From assembly GCF_032714615.1 (NCBI RefSeq), contig NZ_JAWDKA010000004.1, positions 62,001-126,000 on the forward strand: a stretch of 64,000 nt of DNA, given 5' to 3'. How positions within the stretch are numbered: position 1 is the first letter of the stretch; each line of letters starts with the position of its first letter. Position numbers and translations under genes: made by a program. This document shows positions 25,015-35,591 of this stretch, in pieces. Source of the DNA: Methanorbis furvi (GTDB taxonomy: Archaea; Halobacteriota; Methanomicrobia; Methanomicrobiales; Methanocorpusculaceae). Below the pieces are notes generated by a model, which was given only the letters and a program-made list of their open reading frames with translations, was not told the origin of the DNA and searched no databases.

Positions 25015-26292
25015 ATGCAGGACACATACAACGCCTTCCTTTCCACCGTCGAAATTCCATCTTCGGCCAAAGGAGTACTTTCCGGCATCCGCGTCGCCGT
25101 CAAAGACAACATATCCACCAAAGATATTCCAACAACCTGCGCCTCCAAAATTCTTACCGGATACATTCCCCCCTACGACGCCCACGCAGTCGAACTCCTC
25201 AAAGCTGCCGGTGCAACCATCGCAGGCAAAACCAATATGGACGAGTTCGGTATGGGCACAACCACCGAAAACAGCGCGTTCGGTCCCGCCTTAAACCCGC
25301 GCGACACCTCCCGCGTGACCGGCGGTTCGTCCGGAGGCTCTGCAGCAGCAGTTGCCGGCGGACTTGTTTCGATGGCACTTGGCTCTGATACCGGCGGGTC
25401 GATTCGCTGCCCGGCATCCTACTGCGGCATCGTCGGACTCAAACCATCCTACGGCCGCGTCAGCCGCTACGGTTTAATCGCCTACGCCAACTCCTTTGAA
25501 CAGATCGGCCCGATGGCAGCAAACGTCACCGACACTGCAAAACTCTTCTCGGTCATCGCAGGTCACGACCGCCGCGACTCAACTTCTGTTGCAAAGCCCT
25601 ACGACTTCGCAGGACTTCACGCAGAGATCAAAGGAAAAGTCATCGGCGTGCCAAAAGAGTACTTCGGCGAAGGCGTCGACAAGGACGTTGCCGCATCAGT
25701 GGAAAAATCAATCCAGAAACTCGAAGAGCTGGGTGCAGTCACCCGCGAAGTCTCGCTGCCGTCCATGCAGTATGCACTTGCCGCCTATTATGTCACCTGT
25801 ACCTGCGAAGCAAGTTCCAACCTTGACCGGTTCGATGGTGTTCGGTACGGACCCGAACCTGAGATGAACCTCCCCTGGCATGACGCATACACCAAAGTTC
25901 GCGCAGCAGGATTTGGTCCTGAAGTGCGGAGAAGAATTCTCCTTGGAACCTTCGCACTTTCCGCAGGCTACTACGGCAAATACTATGTCAAGGCCCAGCA
26001 TGCAAAACAGTTGATCCGCCGCGATTTCCTGCGAGTGCTGACCGACTGCGACATTCTTGCAGGACCCACCATGCCCAACGTCGCACCAAAGCTTGGCGAG
26101 ATGACCGCAAATCCGCTGCAGATGTACCAGACCGATATCCTCACCGTCCCAATTAACATCGCAGGAATTCCTGCAATCTCAGTTCCCTGCGGTACCGCTC
26201 ACGGCATGCCGGTCGGTCTCCAGCTGATGGGACGGATGTTTGGCGAAGAGGCACTTCTCAACGCTGCACTTGCATTCGAGGAGGCGGCGTAA
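25015..26292 (+). CDS. gatA: Asp-tRNA(Asn)/Glu-tRNA(Gln) amidotransferase subunit A
   Basis: GatA is the amidase that frees ammonia from glutamine. The 425 residues have the amidase signature: catalytic Lys in GVRVAVKDNI-type GIRVAVKDNI, GKTNMDEFGMGTTTENSAFG, and the glycine/serine motif VTGGSSGGSAAAVAGG. The nucleophile-bearing GSDTGGSIRCPASYCG comes next and gives the Ser-cisSer-Lys triad. It is slightly shorter than many bacterial GatA (about 480). gatB starts on the next base after its stop codon (translationally coupled). Confidence 0.96.
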   Translation: MQDTYNAFLSTVEIPSSAKGVLSGIRVAVKDNISTKDIPTTCASKILTGYIPPYDAHAVELLKAAGATIAGKTNMDEFGMGTTTENSAFGPALNPRDTSRVTGGSSGGSAAAVAGGLVSMALGSDTGGSIRCPASYCGIVGLKPSYGRVSRYGLIAYANSFEQIGPMAANVTDTAKLFSVIAGHDRRDSTSVAKPYDFAGLHAEIKGKVIGVPKEYFGEGVDKDVAASVEKSIQKLEELGAVTREVSLPSMQYALAAYYVTCTCEASSNLDRFDGVRYGPEPEMNLPWHDAYTKVRAAGFGPEVRRRILLGTFALSAGYYGKYYVKAQHAKQLIRRDFLRVLTDCDILAGPTMPNVAPKLGEMTANPLQMYQTDILTVPINIAGIPAISVPCGTAHGMPVGLQLMGRMFGEEALLNAALAFEEAA

Positions 26293-27726
26293 ATGGCTGA
26301 TGAAGAGATGAAAGTCATCATCGGACTTGAAGTCCACTGTCAGCTTGACACCGCTTCGAAATTATTCTGCGGTTGTTCCGCAGATTTTCGTGCGGACGCT
26401 CCAAACACGCATGTCTGTCCGGTTTGTCTTGGATTGCCAGGCGCACTGCCGGTCCTGAACAAGAAAGCGATTGAGTACGCGCTGAAGGTCGCCAAAGCAC
26501 TCAACTGCACCATTCCTGAAGAGGGAGAGTTCTGCAGAAAAAATTACTTCTACCCTGATCTTGTCAAAGCCTACCAGATAACGATGGGCGACGACCCGCT
26601 TGCTATCGGCGGCTACATTGAGATCGAAGACGACGCCGGCAACCCGAAGACCGTCAACATGACCAGGATCCATGTCGAGGAGGATCCTGGCCGACTCGTT
26701 CACATGGGCAACAAGGAACGCGGACACTACACGCTTGTCGACTACAACAGATCCGGCATTCCGCTGATTGAGATGGTCACCGAGCCGGAACTCTCCTCGC
26801 CGAAGGAAGCACGTCGTCTCTTAAACAAACTGAGAGCGACCCTTGAGTACCTCGACGTCTTCGATCCTGAGAAGGAAGGCTCCATCCGAGTTGACGCAAA
26901 CATCTCCATCAAAGGCTACGAACGCGTTGAGATCAAAAACATCTCCTCGTACAAAGGTGTCGAAAAAGCGCTGACCTTTGAGATCACCCGTCAGAAAAAT
27001 CTCATCCGCAGAGGCGGAACCATCGCCCGCGAGACCCGCCACTTCCAGGAAGGAAAAGGTACCACCACCAGCGCACGGTCCAAGGAGACCGCAACCGACT
27101 ACCGCTACTTCCCGGAACCCGACCTGCCGGTCATTCGCGTCTCGGACTGGGTAAAGGACATCGTCCTTCCCGAGCTCCCGGACGCACGCCGCGACCGGTT
27201 CATGCAGCAGTACGGCATCGCTGTAAACCATGCCCGGACTCTGACCGGCGACCTCCGGCTTGCCGAGTTCTATGAAGCGGTTGCTGACGTCGGTGCTGCA
27301 ATTGCCGCGTCATGGATTGCCGACATCTTAATCGGCGAACTCAACTACCGCGACATGGCGCTTGGTGTTGTCACCGCGAACACACCTGCATTCAAGGAGA
27401 TCATTATCCTTGTTCGCGACAAAAAGATCACTGATAAAGCAGGTGTTGAGGTCCTTCGTGTCTGGCTTGACAACCTCCAGACCGGAGCGAAGAGCGAGAC
27501 CCCTGCTGAGATCGTTGACCGTCTCGGACTTGCCCGCGAGGAAGGAGAGTCTTTCAGAGTAATCGTTGAACAGATTCTTGCTGCCAATCCGCAGGCTGTT
27601 GCCGATCACAAAGCCGGAAAGAAAGGAGCTCTCAACTTCATCGTCGGTCAGGTCATGAAAGAAACCAAAGGAAAATCCGACCCGCGTGAGATTCACGCAA
27701 TGATTGCGGAGCTTGTAGGAGAATAA
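26293..27726 (+). CDS. gatB: Asp-tRNA(Asn)/Glu-tRNA(Gln) amidotransferase subunit B
   Basis: GatB binds the misacylated tRNA, activates the acid with ATP and receives ammonia from GatA. The 477 residues begin with the conserved VIIGLEVHCQLDTASKLFC and CSADFRADAPNTHVCPVCLG, whose cysteines form the zinc site. FCRKNYFYPDLVKAYQITM, HVEEDPGRLVH and DYNRSGIPLIEMVTEPE follow. The C-terminal YqeY-like tail (NFIVGQVMKETKGKSDP) is present. It is third in gatCAB; topA starts 3 bases after it. Confidence 0.96.
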   Translation: MADEEMKVIIGLEVHCQLDTASKLFCGCSADFRADAPNTHVCPVCLGLPGALPVLNKKAIEYALKVAKALNCTIPEEGEFCRKNYFYPDLVKAYQITMGDDPLAIGGYIEIEDDAGNPKTVNMTRIHVEEDPGRLVHMGNKERGHYTLVDYNRSGIPLIEMVTEPELSSPKEARRLLNKLRATLEYLDVFDPEKEGSIRVDANISIKGYERVEIKNISSYKGVEKALTFEITRQKNLIRRGGTIARETRHFQEGKGTTTSARSKETATDYRYFPEPDLPVIRVSDWVKDIVLPELPDARRDRFMQQYGIAVNHARTLTGDLRLAEFYEAVADVGAAIAASWIADILIGELNYRDMALGVVTANTPAFKEIIILVRDKKITDKAGVEVLRVWLDNLQTGAKSETPAEIVDRLGLAREEGESFRVIVEQILAANPQAVADHKAGKKGALNFIVGQVMKETKGKSDPREIHAMIAELVGE

Positions 27727-27729
27727 CCC

Positions 27730-30540
27730 ATGCATCTGATCATCGCCGAAAAGAACATTGTCGCAGAACGCATCGCAGCCTTTCTGTCAGGAAAACAGAA
27801 AGTCCAAACCAAACGCGACGGCGTAGCAACCGAGTACACCTTTGGCGACACGATTGTTATGGGACTGCGCGGTCACGTGGTGGAGCTGGACTTCACCAAA
27901 GGCTACAGCAACTGGCGCAGCGAGGAACACCCGCCGCGTTCCCTCATCAATGCAGAGATCGAAAAGCATCCGACCGAGAAAAAGATCGTTGCCCTGATGC
28001 AGAAGCATGCAAGAAAAGCAGACCGCGTCACGATCGCAACGGACTTTGATACCGAAGGAGAGCTCATCGGCATGGAAGCCTTTGAGCTGGTCCGCGCTGT
28101 CAACAAAAATGTCAGCGTGGATCGTGCGAGATTTTCTGCAATCACGAAGGATGAGATCACCAAAGCAATCGATGAAGCAAAGTCGATCGACTTCAACCTC
28201 GCAAAAGCCGGCGAGACCAGACAGGTGATCGATCTTGTCTGGGGAGCGTCCTTAACACGTTTCCTCTCGATCGCCGCCCACCGCGGTTCCGACAGTATCC
28301 TTTCCGTCGGTCGTGTGCAGAGCCCGACTCTTGCGATGATCGTTGACCGCGAGAGAGAGATCGAAGCGTTTGTTCCGGAAAAGTACTGGATGCTCTCCCT
28401 TGCTGCAAAGAAAGGGAAGGAGGAACTCTCGTTCCGTCATGCCCACGGTCGGTTCACGATCAAGAGCGAGGCGGACGCAGCGTTTGCCGGAACGAAAGAT
28501 CCTCTCACGGTGACCGAGGTCATCACCGGCAAGAAAACCGACAAAGCCCCAACACCGCTCGACACCACTTCTCTGATTGTTGGTGCAGGAAGGCTTGGCC
28601 TTTCCGCGGCGTCGGCAATGAACCGGGCTGAGGATCTCTACATGCGCGGATTTATTTCGTATCCGCGTACCGACAACACGGTGTATCCAAAGAGTCTCAA
28701 CCTCCGCCAGCATCTGAAGATGTTTGCCGGCGACGAGTTTGAGCGCGATGCAAACACGGTCCTTGCGAACATGAGGGCCGCACCGACTCGCGGCAAGAAA
28801 GAGACCACCGACCACCCGCCGGTCTACCCGACATCGAAAGGCACGAGAGAAGAGATCGGCGATGATGCGACGTGGAAGTTGTATGAGTTCATCGTCCGCA
28901 GATTTTTCGCAACGCTCTCGCCTGATGCAGAGTGGAAAACGCTGAAGGTCAACATGACCGCAGCAGCCGAGCCGTATACTATTACAGGCGGGCGGCTCAC
29001 GGTTCCCGGCTGGCGTGCGGTCTATCCGTACAGCAAAGCTGAAGAGAATATTCTTCCCGAGTTTACGGTCGGCGAGAAACTGACGCTTGCTGATAAATTC
29101 TGTGAGGAGAAGGAGACGCAGCCTCCTGCACGTTACTCACAGAGCAGACTCATTCAGAGAATGGAAGAGCTCGGACTTGGCACGAAAAGTACGCGCCATG
29201 AAGTTATCAGTAAACTGATCGGCAGAAAGTACATCGAAGGAAATCCGATGAAGCCGACAATCGTCGGCAGAGCGGTTACTGAGTCGCTGGAACAGTTTGC
29301 CGGAACCATCACTGCTCCCACCATGACCAATACGCTTGAAGAGCATATGGAAGAGATTGCGGCAGGAACCAAAACCATGAACGCGGTCCTGACCGAGTCC
29401 AAGACGATGCTCTCCTCCATCTTCGATGATCTTGAGGCGAACAAAGACGCGATCGGTCAGGATCTGATGGACCGCACGATCGAAGGACAGACGGTCGGTC
29501 CGTGCCCTGTTTGCGGCAAGCCGCTGCGGATTCGCCGTGCCGGCAGCTCGCAGTTTATCGGTTGTTCAGGATATCCTGACTGCACCTTCAACACGAGCCT
29601 GCCGCCGGCAACCTGGGGCAATGCGGTGCGGATGGATGAGGTCTGCCCAGTTCACCAGCTGAATCATGTGCAGCTCCTCCGCAAAGGCGCTCCTGCGTGG
29701 AAAATCGGCTGTCCGCTTTGCTCCCACATCCAGACCAATGCCGAGGCGTTCCGCATGCTGCCCGGCATGACAGAAGCTGGGATTGAGAAGCTGAACAAAG
29801 TTCACATCTATGCAATCTCGGAACTTGCGAGTATATCGCCTGACGAGCTGATGAGGCGTTTGTCAATCGCCCGGCCTGAGGCTGAACAGATGATCGCTGA
29901 TGCGGAAAATGTTCTTGCACTCCTTCGCAAGCGCACTGAGCTGAAGAAGTTCATCTCAGCTCACGTTGCCCCACGACGCGGACGCGGCCACTCGAAGGTC
30001 AGCAATGCATTCTTCTCCAAAGGAATCGTTGATGTTGCGGGTCTCTCAAAAGCAAAGATGAGTGACATGACCTCGTCTGGTCTTTCTGAAGCGGAAGCAG
30101 AGACTCTGCTCTCCGAAGCCAAAAAAGTTGTGAACATTGCTCAGATGAAAGAGTACGGTGTTCCAACCGTTACGCTGAAAAAATATGTTGCCGCAGGGTA
30201 TGAAAATCCTCAGATCTTTGTTGCGGCAAACCCGGCAGGTCTTGCTCTCGCAACAGGAGCGTCGGTTACGACGATCTGCAAACATCAGAAAATTGTTGCA
30301 GAAAAAATTGGCGTTGCTCCCGCAGAAGCGGTCAGCAAAGCTTCGTTTGATGAAGGAGTTGCGACTCTCGCTCCTCTTGAAATTGAGCCTGAGATGCTCG
30401 CATCTCTTGGTCTTGCGGGAGTGTACAGTTGCGATCTTTTGAAGAAGGCGAACATCGAAAAACTTGCCCGACAGACCGGCATTGATAAGGAAATTCTGTC
30501 GGACTTAAAAGCAAAAGCAAAAATGGTGTGTGGAAAATGA
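27730..30540 (+). CDS. topA: DNA topoisomerase I (type IA)
   Basis: This enzyme relaxes negatively supercoiled DNA by transient single-strand cleavage. The 936 residues contain the TOPRIM domain ([19 protein letters not shown]; later [12 protein letters not shown] with the acidic DxD-type motif). The catalytic Tyr311 is in [10 protein letters not shown] and the core ends in [20 protein letters not shown]. One four-cysteine zinc finger ([10 protein letters not shown], then CSGYPDC) and a second Cys-rich patch ([15 protein letters not shown]) follow. Several helix-hairpin-helix-like repeats at the C-terminus extend it beyond the usual length. It is the fourth gene of a same-strand run; its stop overlaps the start of the next gene (ATGA). 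Confidence 0.95.
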   Translation: MHLIIAEKNIVAERIAAFLSGKQKVQTKRDGVATEYTFGDTIVMGLRGHVVELDFTKGYSNWRSEEHPPRSLINAEIEKHPTEKKIVALMQKHARKADRVTIATDFDTEGELIGMEAFELVRAVNKNVSVDRARFSAITKDEITKAIDEAKSIDFNLAKAGETRQVIDLVWGASLTRFLSIAAHRGSDSILSVGRVQSPTLAMIVDREREIEAFVPEKYWMLSLAAKKGKEELSFRHAHGRFTIKSEADAAFAGTKDPLTVTEVITGKKTDKAPTPLDTTSLIVGAGRLGLSAASAMNRAEDLYMRGFISYPRTDNTVYPKSLNLRQHLKMFAGDEFERDANTVLANMRAAPTRGKKETTDHPPVYPTSKGTREEIGDDATWKLYEFIVRRFFATLSPDAEWKTLKVNMTAAAEPYTITGGRLTVPGWRAVYPYSKAEENILPEFTVGEKLTLADKFCEEKETQPPARYSQSRLIQRMEELGLGTKSTRHEVISKLIGRKYIEGNPMKPTIVGRAVTESLEQFAGTITAPTMTNTLEEHMEEIAAGTKTMNAVLTESKTMLSSIFDDLEANKDAIGQDLMDRTIEGQTVGPCPVCGKPLRIRRAGSSQFIGCSGYPDCTFNTSLPPATWGNAVRMDEVCPVHQLNHVQLLRKGAPAWKIGCPLCSHIQTNAEAFRMLPGMTEAGIEKLNKVHIYAISELASISPDELMRRLSIARPEAEQMIADAENVLALLRKRTELKKFISAHVAPRRGRGHSKVSNAFFSKGIVDVAGLSKAKMSDMTSSGLSEAEAETLLSEAKKVVNIAQMKEYGVPTVTLKKYVAAGYENPQIFVAANPAGLALATGASVTTICKHQKIVAEKIGVAPAEAVSKASFDEGVATLAPLEIEPEMLASLGLAGVYSCDLLKKANIEKLARQTGIDKEILSDLKAKAKMVCGK

Positions 30541-31220
30541 TGAACTGGAAAGAGTGGAGACATATTACCAAGCTTGATCCTGACAAGGTTTTAGGCGATG
30601 GTGCGATTGCAGAGATTGCGGCAAGCGGAACTGATGTTCTGATGCTGTCAGGGACACTGGATGTTACGCCGGAAAAACTTGCAGACCTGTACGATCAGGT
30701 CCGCGACTCAGGACTCCCTGTTGTGGTGGAACCTGCTGACCCGACCGGCGCAAGATTTGAGGGAATGGATCTCGTGTTTGTGCCGACCGTGTTCAATGCG
30801 GCGCATCCGATGTTTGTCTGCGGCCTTCACAAGGAGTGGGTGCAGCACTTCCCGATCGACTGGAACAAGGTTGTCGGCGAGGCATATGTGGTGCTGAACC
30901 CTGCGTCATCGGTTGGCAAACTGACGCATGCAAAGTGCGATCTGACTCCTGAAGAGGTCGCGGCCTACGCGGTGGTTGCTGAGAAGTACTACCGCATGCC
31001 GGTGTTCTACATTGAGTACAGCGGAACCTACGGCAATCCTGCTGTGACGAAGGCGGTCTCTGAGGCTGCCGAGGATATTGTGGTGTTCTACGGCGGCGGC
31101 ATCAACTCTGCTGAGAAGGCGGCGGAGATGGGGCAGTATGCTGACGCGATTGTAGTGGGCAATGCAGTCTACGATGCGGGACCTGCGGTTTTGAAGGATA
31201 CCGTTAAGGCGGTCCGATAA
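30537..31220 (+). CDS. geranylgeranylglyceryl phosphate synthase
   Basis: This enzyme joins geranylgeranyl diphosphate to glycerol 1-phosphate, the first committed step of archaeal ether lipids. It is a TIM barrel with [20 protein letters not shown] near the start, [37 protein letters not shown] and the phosphate-binding [14 protein letters not shown] plus [11 protein letters not shown]. It begins ATGATG; the first ATG (30537) overlaps the topA stop, and the next is 3 bases on. Length (about 227) is normal. trmJ follows within 4 bases. Confidence 0.93.
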   Translation: MMNWKEWRHITKLDPDKVLGDGAIAEIAASGTDVLMLSGTLDVTPEKLADLYDQVRDSGLPVVVEPADPTGARFEGMDLVFVPTVFNAAHPMFVCGLHKEWVQHFPIDWNKVVGEAYVVLNPASSVGKLTHAKCDLTPEEVAAYAVVAEKYYRMPVFYIEYSGTYGNPAVTKAVSEAAEDIVVFYGGGINSAEKAAEMGQYADAIVVGNAVYDAGPAVLKDTVKAVR

Positions 31221-31224
31221 CCCG

Positions 31225-31968
31225 ATGCCGCAGGTTGATATCGTTCTCGTAGAGCCGCTCTACGAAGGAAACATCGGGTTTGCCGCCCGTGTCATGAAAA
31301 ACTTCGGGTTTCACAATATGGTTTTGGTGAACCCGCCGAAGATGACGATGGAGGCAACCGCCCGTGCTTCTCATGCGAAGGATGTGCTTGAGTCGGCCGA
31401 GGTTTTAACACTTGAAGAGGTGTTTCGCCGCAGCGATCTCGCGGTCGCGACAACCGGTGGTCTGGCAAAGTCGGTGTCGCATCCGATGCGGATGCCGTAC
31501 TACTCTCCCCCTGAACTTCGTGAGATGATCAAAAATGTGGACGGCAGAATTTCAATTCTGTTCGGTCGGGAGAACTGGGGCCTGAACAATGAGGAGATCG
31601 CACGCTGCGATATCGTTGCTACGATTCCAACGTCTGCCGAGTATCCGGTTATGAACATCTCGCATGCGATCGGTGTTGTCTGCTATGAGCTTGCCCATCT
31701 GCCGAGGGGCGAGTATCTGCTTGCAAACAAAGTGGAGATGGACGCTCTGTATGCACATTTTGCAAGATTTTTGGAAGGCATCAGCCATCCGATTGAGAAA
31801 CGGGAGACGACACTTCTGCTTGCAAAGCGTGTGCTCGGCAGAACGAATCTGACGGTTCGCGAGGCAAGCACGATTCACGGCGTTCTCCGGAGAACCGAGT
31901 GGCATCTGAAGCATCCCGGCATGGCGTACGAGGAGAAGAGCCGCGAACACTGGGATGAGGAAGAGTAA
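31225..31968 (+). CDS. tRNA/rRNA methyltransferase, TrmJ-type SPOUT protein
   Basis: The 247-residue SPOUT methyltransferase has the knotted AdoMet domain: VDIVLVEPLYEGNIGFAARV, ILFGRENWGLNNEEIARCD and the knot motif IPTSAEYPVMNISHAIGVV. It also has the TrmJ-like C-terminal helical extension (TNLTVREASTIHGVLRRTEW). TrmJ methylates the 2'-O of residue 32 in tRNA; this precise target is inferred from the family. It is the last gene of the gatCAB-topA-GGGPS run; a T7 stretch follows its stop. Confidence 0.88.
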   Translation: MPQVDIVLVEPLYEGNIGFAARVMKNFGFHNMVLVNPPKMTMEATARASHAKDVLESAEVLTLEEVFRRSDLAVATTGGLAKSVSHPMRMPYYSPPELREMIKNVDGRISILFGRENWGLNNEEIARCDIVATIPTSAEYPVMNISHAIGVVCYELAHLPRGEYLLANKVEMDALYAHFARFLEGISHPIEKRETTLLLAKRVLGRTNLTVREASTIHGVLRRTEWHLKHPGMAYEEKSREHWDEEE

Positions 31969-32084
31969 TTTTTTTCGGATTACCGGACTTCGCATTATTA
32001 TTTTTGAGTCACTGTGATATTACAAAAAAGATTTAGCTCTTTTTTCTGAAAAAAAGGAAACTTAATTTTTATCGCATCACACAC

Positions 32085-32423
32085 GTGATGTTTCTTCAGT
32101 GTGCTCTGTGTTTTTTCGTGGGTGTTGAAACACAAAAAGATCTTCTGCGGCTGTTTGATCAATCAACCGCGATAGATGAAGGTGTAAATGTGGTGCGTGA
32201 AGGTGTAAATGAAGGTGTAAATTTCGATGATGAAGGTGTAAACACTCTCCTTGATCTCATCCGAACTGAACCAGGCCTCAATGCCCGCACCCTTGCAGCA
32301 AAAACCGGCAAAAGTCTTTCCACTACCGAGCGTCATATACGAAAACTGAAAAATGAAGGAGCGATCGAGTTTCGTGGTGCGCCAAAAAACGGCGGGTATT
32401 ATTCCCTCACTCCCAAAAAATAA
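32085..32423 (+). CDS. winged-helix regulator fragment with GVN repeats
   Basis: The 112 residues look like the C-terminal end of an AlbA_2/divergent-AAA type ATP-binding regulator. A low-complexity EGVN repeat region (four EGVN, as in REGVNEGVNFDDEGVN) leads into a winged-helix domain (LNARTLAAKTGKSLSTTERH, IRKLKNEGAIEFRGAPKNGG). In the parent family this is preceded by an ATP-binding domain of about 300 residues, which is absent here. The start (GTG 32085 or ATG 32088) lies in repeat-like sequence, so the first 25 residues may not be real. It is probably a remnant, but it could be a functional small regulator. It converges on the symporter gene with no gap. Confidence 0.55.
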   Translation: MMFLQCALCFFVGVETQKDLLRLFDQSTAIDEGVNVVREGVNEGVNFDDEGVNTLLDLIRTEPGLNARTLAAKTGKSLSTTERHIRKLKNEGAIEFRGAPKNGGYYSLTPKK

Positions 32424-33953
32424 TTACTCTTTTGGATGCAGATACCCGCCGGTATAGGTGGAGTCCAGTGCGGCATTCGAGTTTTTCTGCGTCAGCAGAC
32501 TCACGATAATCATCGCTGCAATCGAAAACATCAGTGCATAAATCGAAAAGTGCATCGGCAATTTTTCCACAAACTGATCATAGTAGCCGAACCCTAACGC
32601 AGTTACAAGACCTAACGCCATACTTGCAATCGCTCCCGCAGTCGTTGCCCGCCGCCAGTAAAGTCCTGCAATAAGCGGCACCGCAAACGATGCGAGGATG
32701 AGACCTATCGCAAGGAAAATCAGAAACACCAGAACCTCCGGTGGATTGATCGCAAGAAGCAGAGAGATGATAACCGCGACAAGCATTGTAATCTGACTGA
32801 TCCTGATAACCTGCTTTTCTGATGCTTCGGGTCGTAAGATGATCTTGAAAATGTTCCAGGAGAACTGGGTTCCAACCGTGAGCATCAGTCGGTCCGTCGT
32901 CGACATCACTGCTGAGAGGATCATCACCGCAAACAGCCCCATCGCAAACATTCCGCCGGCAGCAGCACTGATGCCGTAGACAAACGAGTAGTCCGCGGCA
33001 TTCACAACATCAGGGAGCACCACCGTTCCCTCTTCAACAAGCGTCCTCACTCCCATGCCTGAGAATCTGACCAGCATTGAGATCGTCAGATACACCGCAA
33101 ACGCAATTAATGGTGCCCAGCGGAAGTAACGGATGTCCTTTACCGCAAGAACATTGGAGACCACATGTGGAGCACAGGCAAGGCCAACGATCAGCAGAAC
33201 GCCGAACGAGAAAATGATCTCAGGCGTGATGTATGCATACGCCGCGTACCTCTCGGGGAACGCAGGCATCACAAAGTTCGGGTCGATCGAGGCAAGCACT
33301 ATATTGATGTGTTCGAGTCCTCCTGCATACATCACAATCATTGGTGCAAAAATGAGCATGCCAAAGATCAGAATCAGTCCCTGAATCATGCCGGTCCATG
33401 AGACCGCATACAGACCGCCGAGGACGGTGTAGGTTGTGATAATTGCGGCCGCAATCAACAATGCCTGCCAGTGTGCAATGCCGAACAGCCAGACAAGCAC
33501 GATGCTGATCGCCGTGTACTGACCGACGAGATAGACGAGCGAAACTAAAATTCCAATCACCGCAGACAGCATCCGAAGCTCGCGGGTGTTTTCGTATCTG
33601 AGGGAAAAATAATCTTCGAGCGTTACGATCCCTTGTTTTTTTCCGATCAAATTCAATTTGGATCCAAAGAACACAATACAGAACACCGCAGAGAGCGGAA
33701 CAAAGATCTGATCCCAGATGCTTGGCCAGCCGTACGTGAATCCCATGCCGCTTCCACCGATGAGAGTCACTCCGCTGCAGATGGAGGTGATGAGGAGCAG
33801 GAGAAAAATCCAGAACCCGAGACTTCGTCCGGCAAGAATGTAGTCCTCAGAGTTTTTGATCTTTTTTGCTGCCCAGACGCCGATGCCGATCAGCAGGGCA
33901 AAGTACATCACGATGAGAAAAAGGGCAATCCAGGTGTCAGTCGTCCAGTTCAT
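32424..33953 (-). CDS. sodium:solute symporter (SSS family)
   Basis: The 509-residue integral membrane protein has about 13 hydrophobic segments in the LeuT-fold SSS pattern: IALFLIVMYFALLIGIGVW, SEDYILAGRSLGFWIF, TLEDYFSLRYENTRELR, GGLYAVSWTGMIQGLILIFG and ILSAVMSTTDRLMLTVGTQF. The tail NAALDSTYTGGYLHPKE is cytoplasmic. Substrates in this family include proline, pantothenate and monocarboxylates; none can be named from sequence alone. It stands alone between a regulator fragment and the phosphomevalonate dehydratase subunit. Na+ coupling is expected from the family. Confidence 0.88.
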   Translation of the reverse strand: MNWTTDTWIALFLIVMYFALLIGIGVWAAKKIKNSEDYILAGRSLGFWIFLLLLITSICSGVTLIGGSGMGFTYGWPSIWDQIFVPLSAVFCIVFFGSKLNLIGKKQGIVTLEDYFSLRYENTRELRMLSAVIGILVSLVYLVGQYTAISIVLVWLFGIAHWQALLIAAAIITTYTVLGGLYAVSWTGMIQGLILIFGMLIFAPMIVMYAGGLEHINIVLASIDPNFVMPAFPERYAAYAYITPEIIFSFGVLLIVGLACAPHVVSNVLAVKDIRYFRWAPLIAFAVYLTISMLVRFSGMGVRTLVEEGTVVLPDVVNAADYSFVYGISAAAGGMFAMGLFAVMILSAVMSTTDRLMLTVGTQFSWNIFKIILRPEASEKQVIRISQITMLVAVIISLLLAINPPEVLVFLIFLAIGLILASFAVPLIAGLYWRRATTAGAIASMALGLVTALGFGYYDQFVEKLPMHFSIYALMFSIAAMIIVSLLTQKNSNAALDSTYTGGYLHPKE

Positions 33954-34086
33954 GTCAGCTCCATTTTGATCACACCAGTATGCACACGTGACCGAAATTT
34001 TCGTTGCCGAATTTATCGGTTGTTAGGATATAAGAGTGTAATGGTTTTGCGGGGCTTTATGTTGGATTATTACCAAATAGTAGAGT

Positions 34087-34479
34087 ATGACTCTTACAGG
34101 CCGCAGCATCTCAAAAGGTGTCGGAACCGGCGAACTTCTCTATACCGATACGCCGATCTCCTTCCTTGGCGGTGTCGACGCGAAAACCGGCATAATTATT
34201 GATCAAAAACATCCTCTGCACGGCAAAACTATCGCAGGAAAAGTTCTTGCATTTCCGTACGGGAAAGGATCAACTGTTGGATCGTATGTGATGTATGGTC
34301 TGGCGAAAAATAATGTCGCGCCGGCAGCGATCATCAACACCGAGTGCGAGACGATCATTGCGATTGGTGCAATCATCTCCGGCATTCCGATGGTTGACCG
34401 GCTGAACGGCGATGCTGCACAACTTTCCGGAGTCGTTACGGTTAACGGCGACACCGGCGAAGTGTCTGCCGCACAATGA
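34087..34479 (+). CDS. phosphomevalonate dehydratase small subunit (AcnX small, DUF126)
   Basis: With the large AcnX subunit this protein dehydrates phosphomevalonate to trans-anhydromevalonate phosphate in the archaeal mevalonate pathway. The 130 residues match DUF126: GRSISKGVGTGELLYTDTPI, GIIIDQKHPLHGKTIAGKVL, and the active-site loop FPYGKGSTVGSYVMYGLAK, with the conserved catalytic Ser in this loop. The large subunit is not in the window. Its stop overlaps the radical SAM start (ATGA). Confidence 0.88.
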   Translation: MTLTGRSISKGVGTGELLYTDTPISFLGGVDAKTGIIIDQKHPLHGKTIAGKVLAFPYGKGSTVGSYVMYGLAKNNVAPAAIINTECETIIAIGAIISGIPMVDRLNGDAAQLSGVVTVNGDTGEVSAAQ

Positions 34480-35576
34480 TTGCGGTCTGGCGTTACACTC
34501 CTGCATCACGAAACAGCTACGCGGTTTTGTATGCTGCCTGCGAGCAGTACGGTTTCATCCTTGAACCGGTCGATGCGCCAAAAGGCGACATCGTCTGCTA
34601 CAGTGTAAACAGTGTGGAGTTTTCCCGCTGTAAAGATGAAATCGCATCTGCTGATCAGATTACAATCTCCGGCGGTCCTCATGCTTCTGCCGAGTGGGAG
34701 GAGGTTGCCGAAGTTGCCGACTATGTTATAGTCGGCGAAGGAGAGCGAACGCTACCTCGTCTGCTCTCCGCACTTTTTTCAGGAAACTCCGGTGAGGGAA
34801 TTCCGGGCGTTGCAACGAAAGCAGGCCTCACTCGAATTGATCACTCTGTCCGCCTCGACGGTTTCCCCTGTTTTACGCGGATGAAGGGTTACATGGAGAT
34901 TTCCCGTGGCTGTCCGTTCCACTGCGGCTACTGCCAGACGCCCAGGCTTCACGGAACAAAAATGCGTCACCGGTCACGCGAGTCGATTGTGGAGGTGGCG
35001 AGCAATTACCGCGACGCACGATTTGTGACGCCGAACGCGTTTGCATATGGATCACCTGACGGCAGAACGCCTGACGTGGAAAAACTGGAGCGGCTGTTGT
35101 CGTCGATGCCGAAAAATCATCTCTACTTCGGAACATTTCCCTGCGAAGTGCGGCCAGAGTTTGTGAGCCGCGATACTGCGGAACTTGTGGTCCGGTACTG
35201 TGCGAATACGAAACTCCACTTCGGCGCCCAGTCCGGCTCAGACGCAGTTCTCGAAAAAATGGGACGCGGCCACACGCTTGCCGATGTGTATGCGGCGCTT
35301 GATGTGTGTAAAGCAGTTGGTCTTGAGCCGGTCGTTGATGTTATCTTCGGATTTCCTTTTGAGACCGATGAAGATGAAGAGGCAACGCTTTCACTCGTGA
35401 AGGATGTTGTCAGGTTCGGCAAAGTCCATGTTCATTACTTAACGCCGCTGCCGGGAACTCCGCTTGCCGGTGTTCAGCCACGCGATGTAATTCCTGCGGT
35501 TGACCGGGCGCTTGGAAAACTTGCGCTCGGCGGACGCGTCACGGGGACGTGGCATGACAAGTTTGGGGACGCGTAA
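34476..35576 (+). CDS. B12-binding-domain radical SAM protein (methanogen MJ1487-like family)
   Basis: The 366-residue protein has a short N-terminal B12-binding-like Rossmann half (ADQITISGGPHASAEWEEVA, ADYVIVGEGERTLPRLL). The radical SAM core follows, with the 4Fe-4S cluster site in SRGCPFHCGYCQTPRLHG (C-x3-C-x2-C) and GAQSGSDAVLEKMGRGHT downstream. Its substrate is unknown. Members of this family occur widely in methanogens. It is translationally coupled to the phosphomevalonate dehydratase small subunit through an ATGA overlap; whether that reflects shared biology is unknown. Confidence 0.82.
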   Translation: MIAVWRYTPASRNSYAVLYAACEQYGFILEPVDAPKGDIVCYSVNSVEFSRCKDEIASADQITISGGPHASAEWEEVAEVADYVIVGEGERTLPRLLSALFSGNSGEGIPGVATKAGLTRIDHSVRLDGFPCFTRMKGYMEISRGCPFHCGYCQTPRLHGTKMRHRSRESIVEVASNYRDARFVTPNAFAYGSPDGRTPDVEKLERLLSSMPKNHLYFGTFPCEVRPEFVSRDTAELVVRYCANTKLHFGAQSGSDAVLEKMGRGHTLADVYAALDVCKAVGLEPVVDVIFGFPFETDEDEEATLSLVKDVVRFGKVHVHYLTPLPGTPLAGVQPRDVIPAVDRALGKLALGGRVTGTWHDKFGDA

Positions 35577-35591
35577 AAAAAGAAAAAAATC

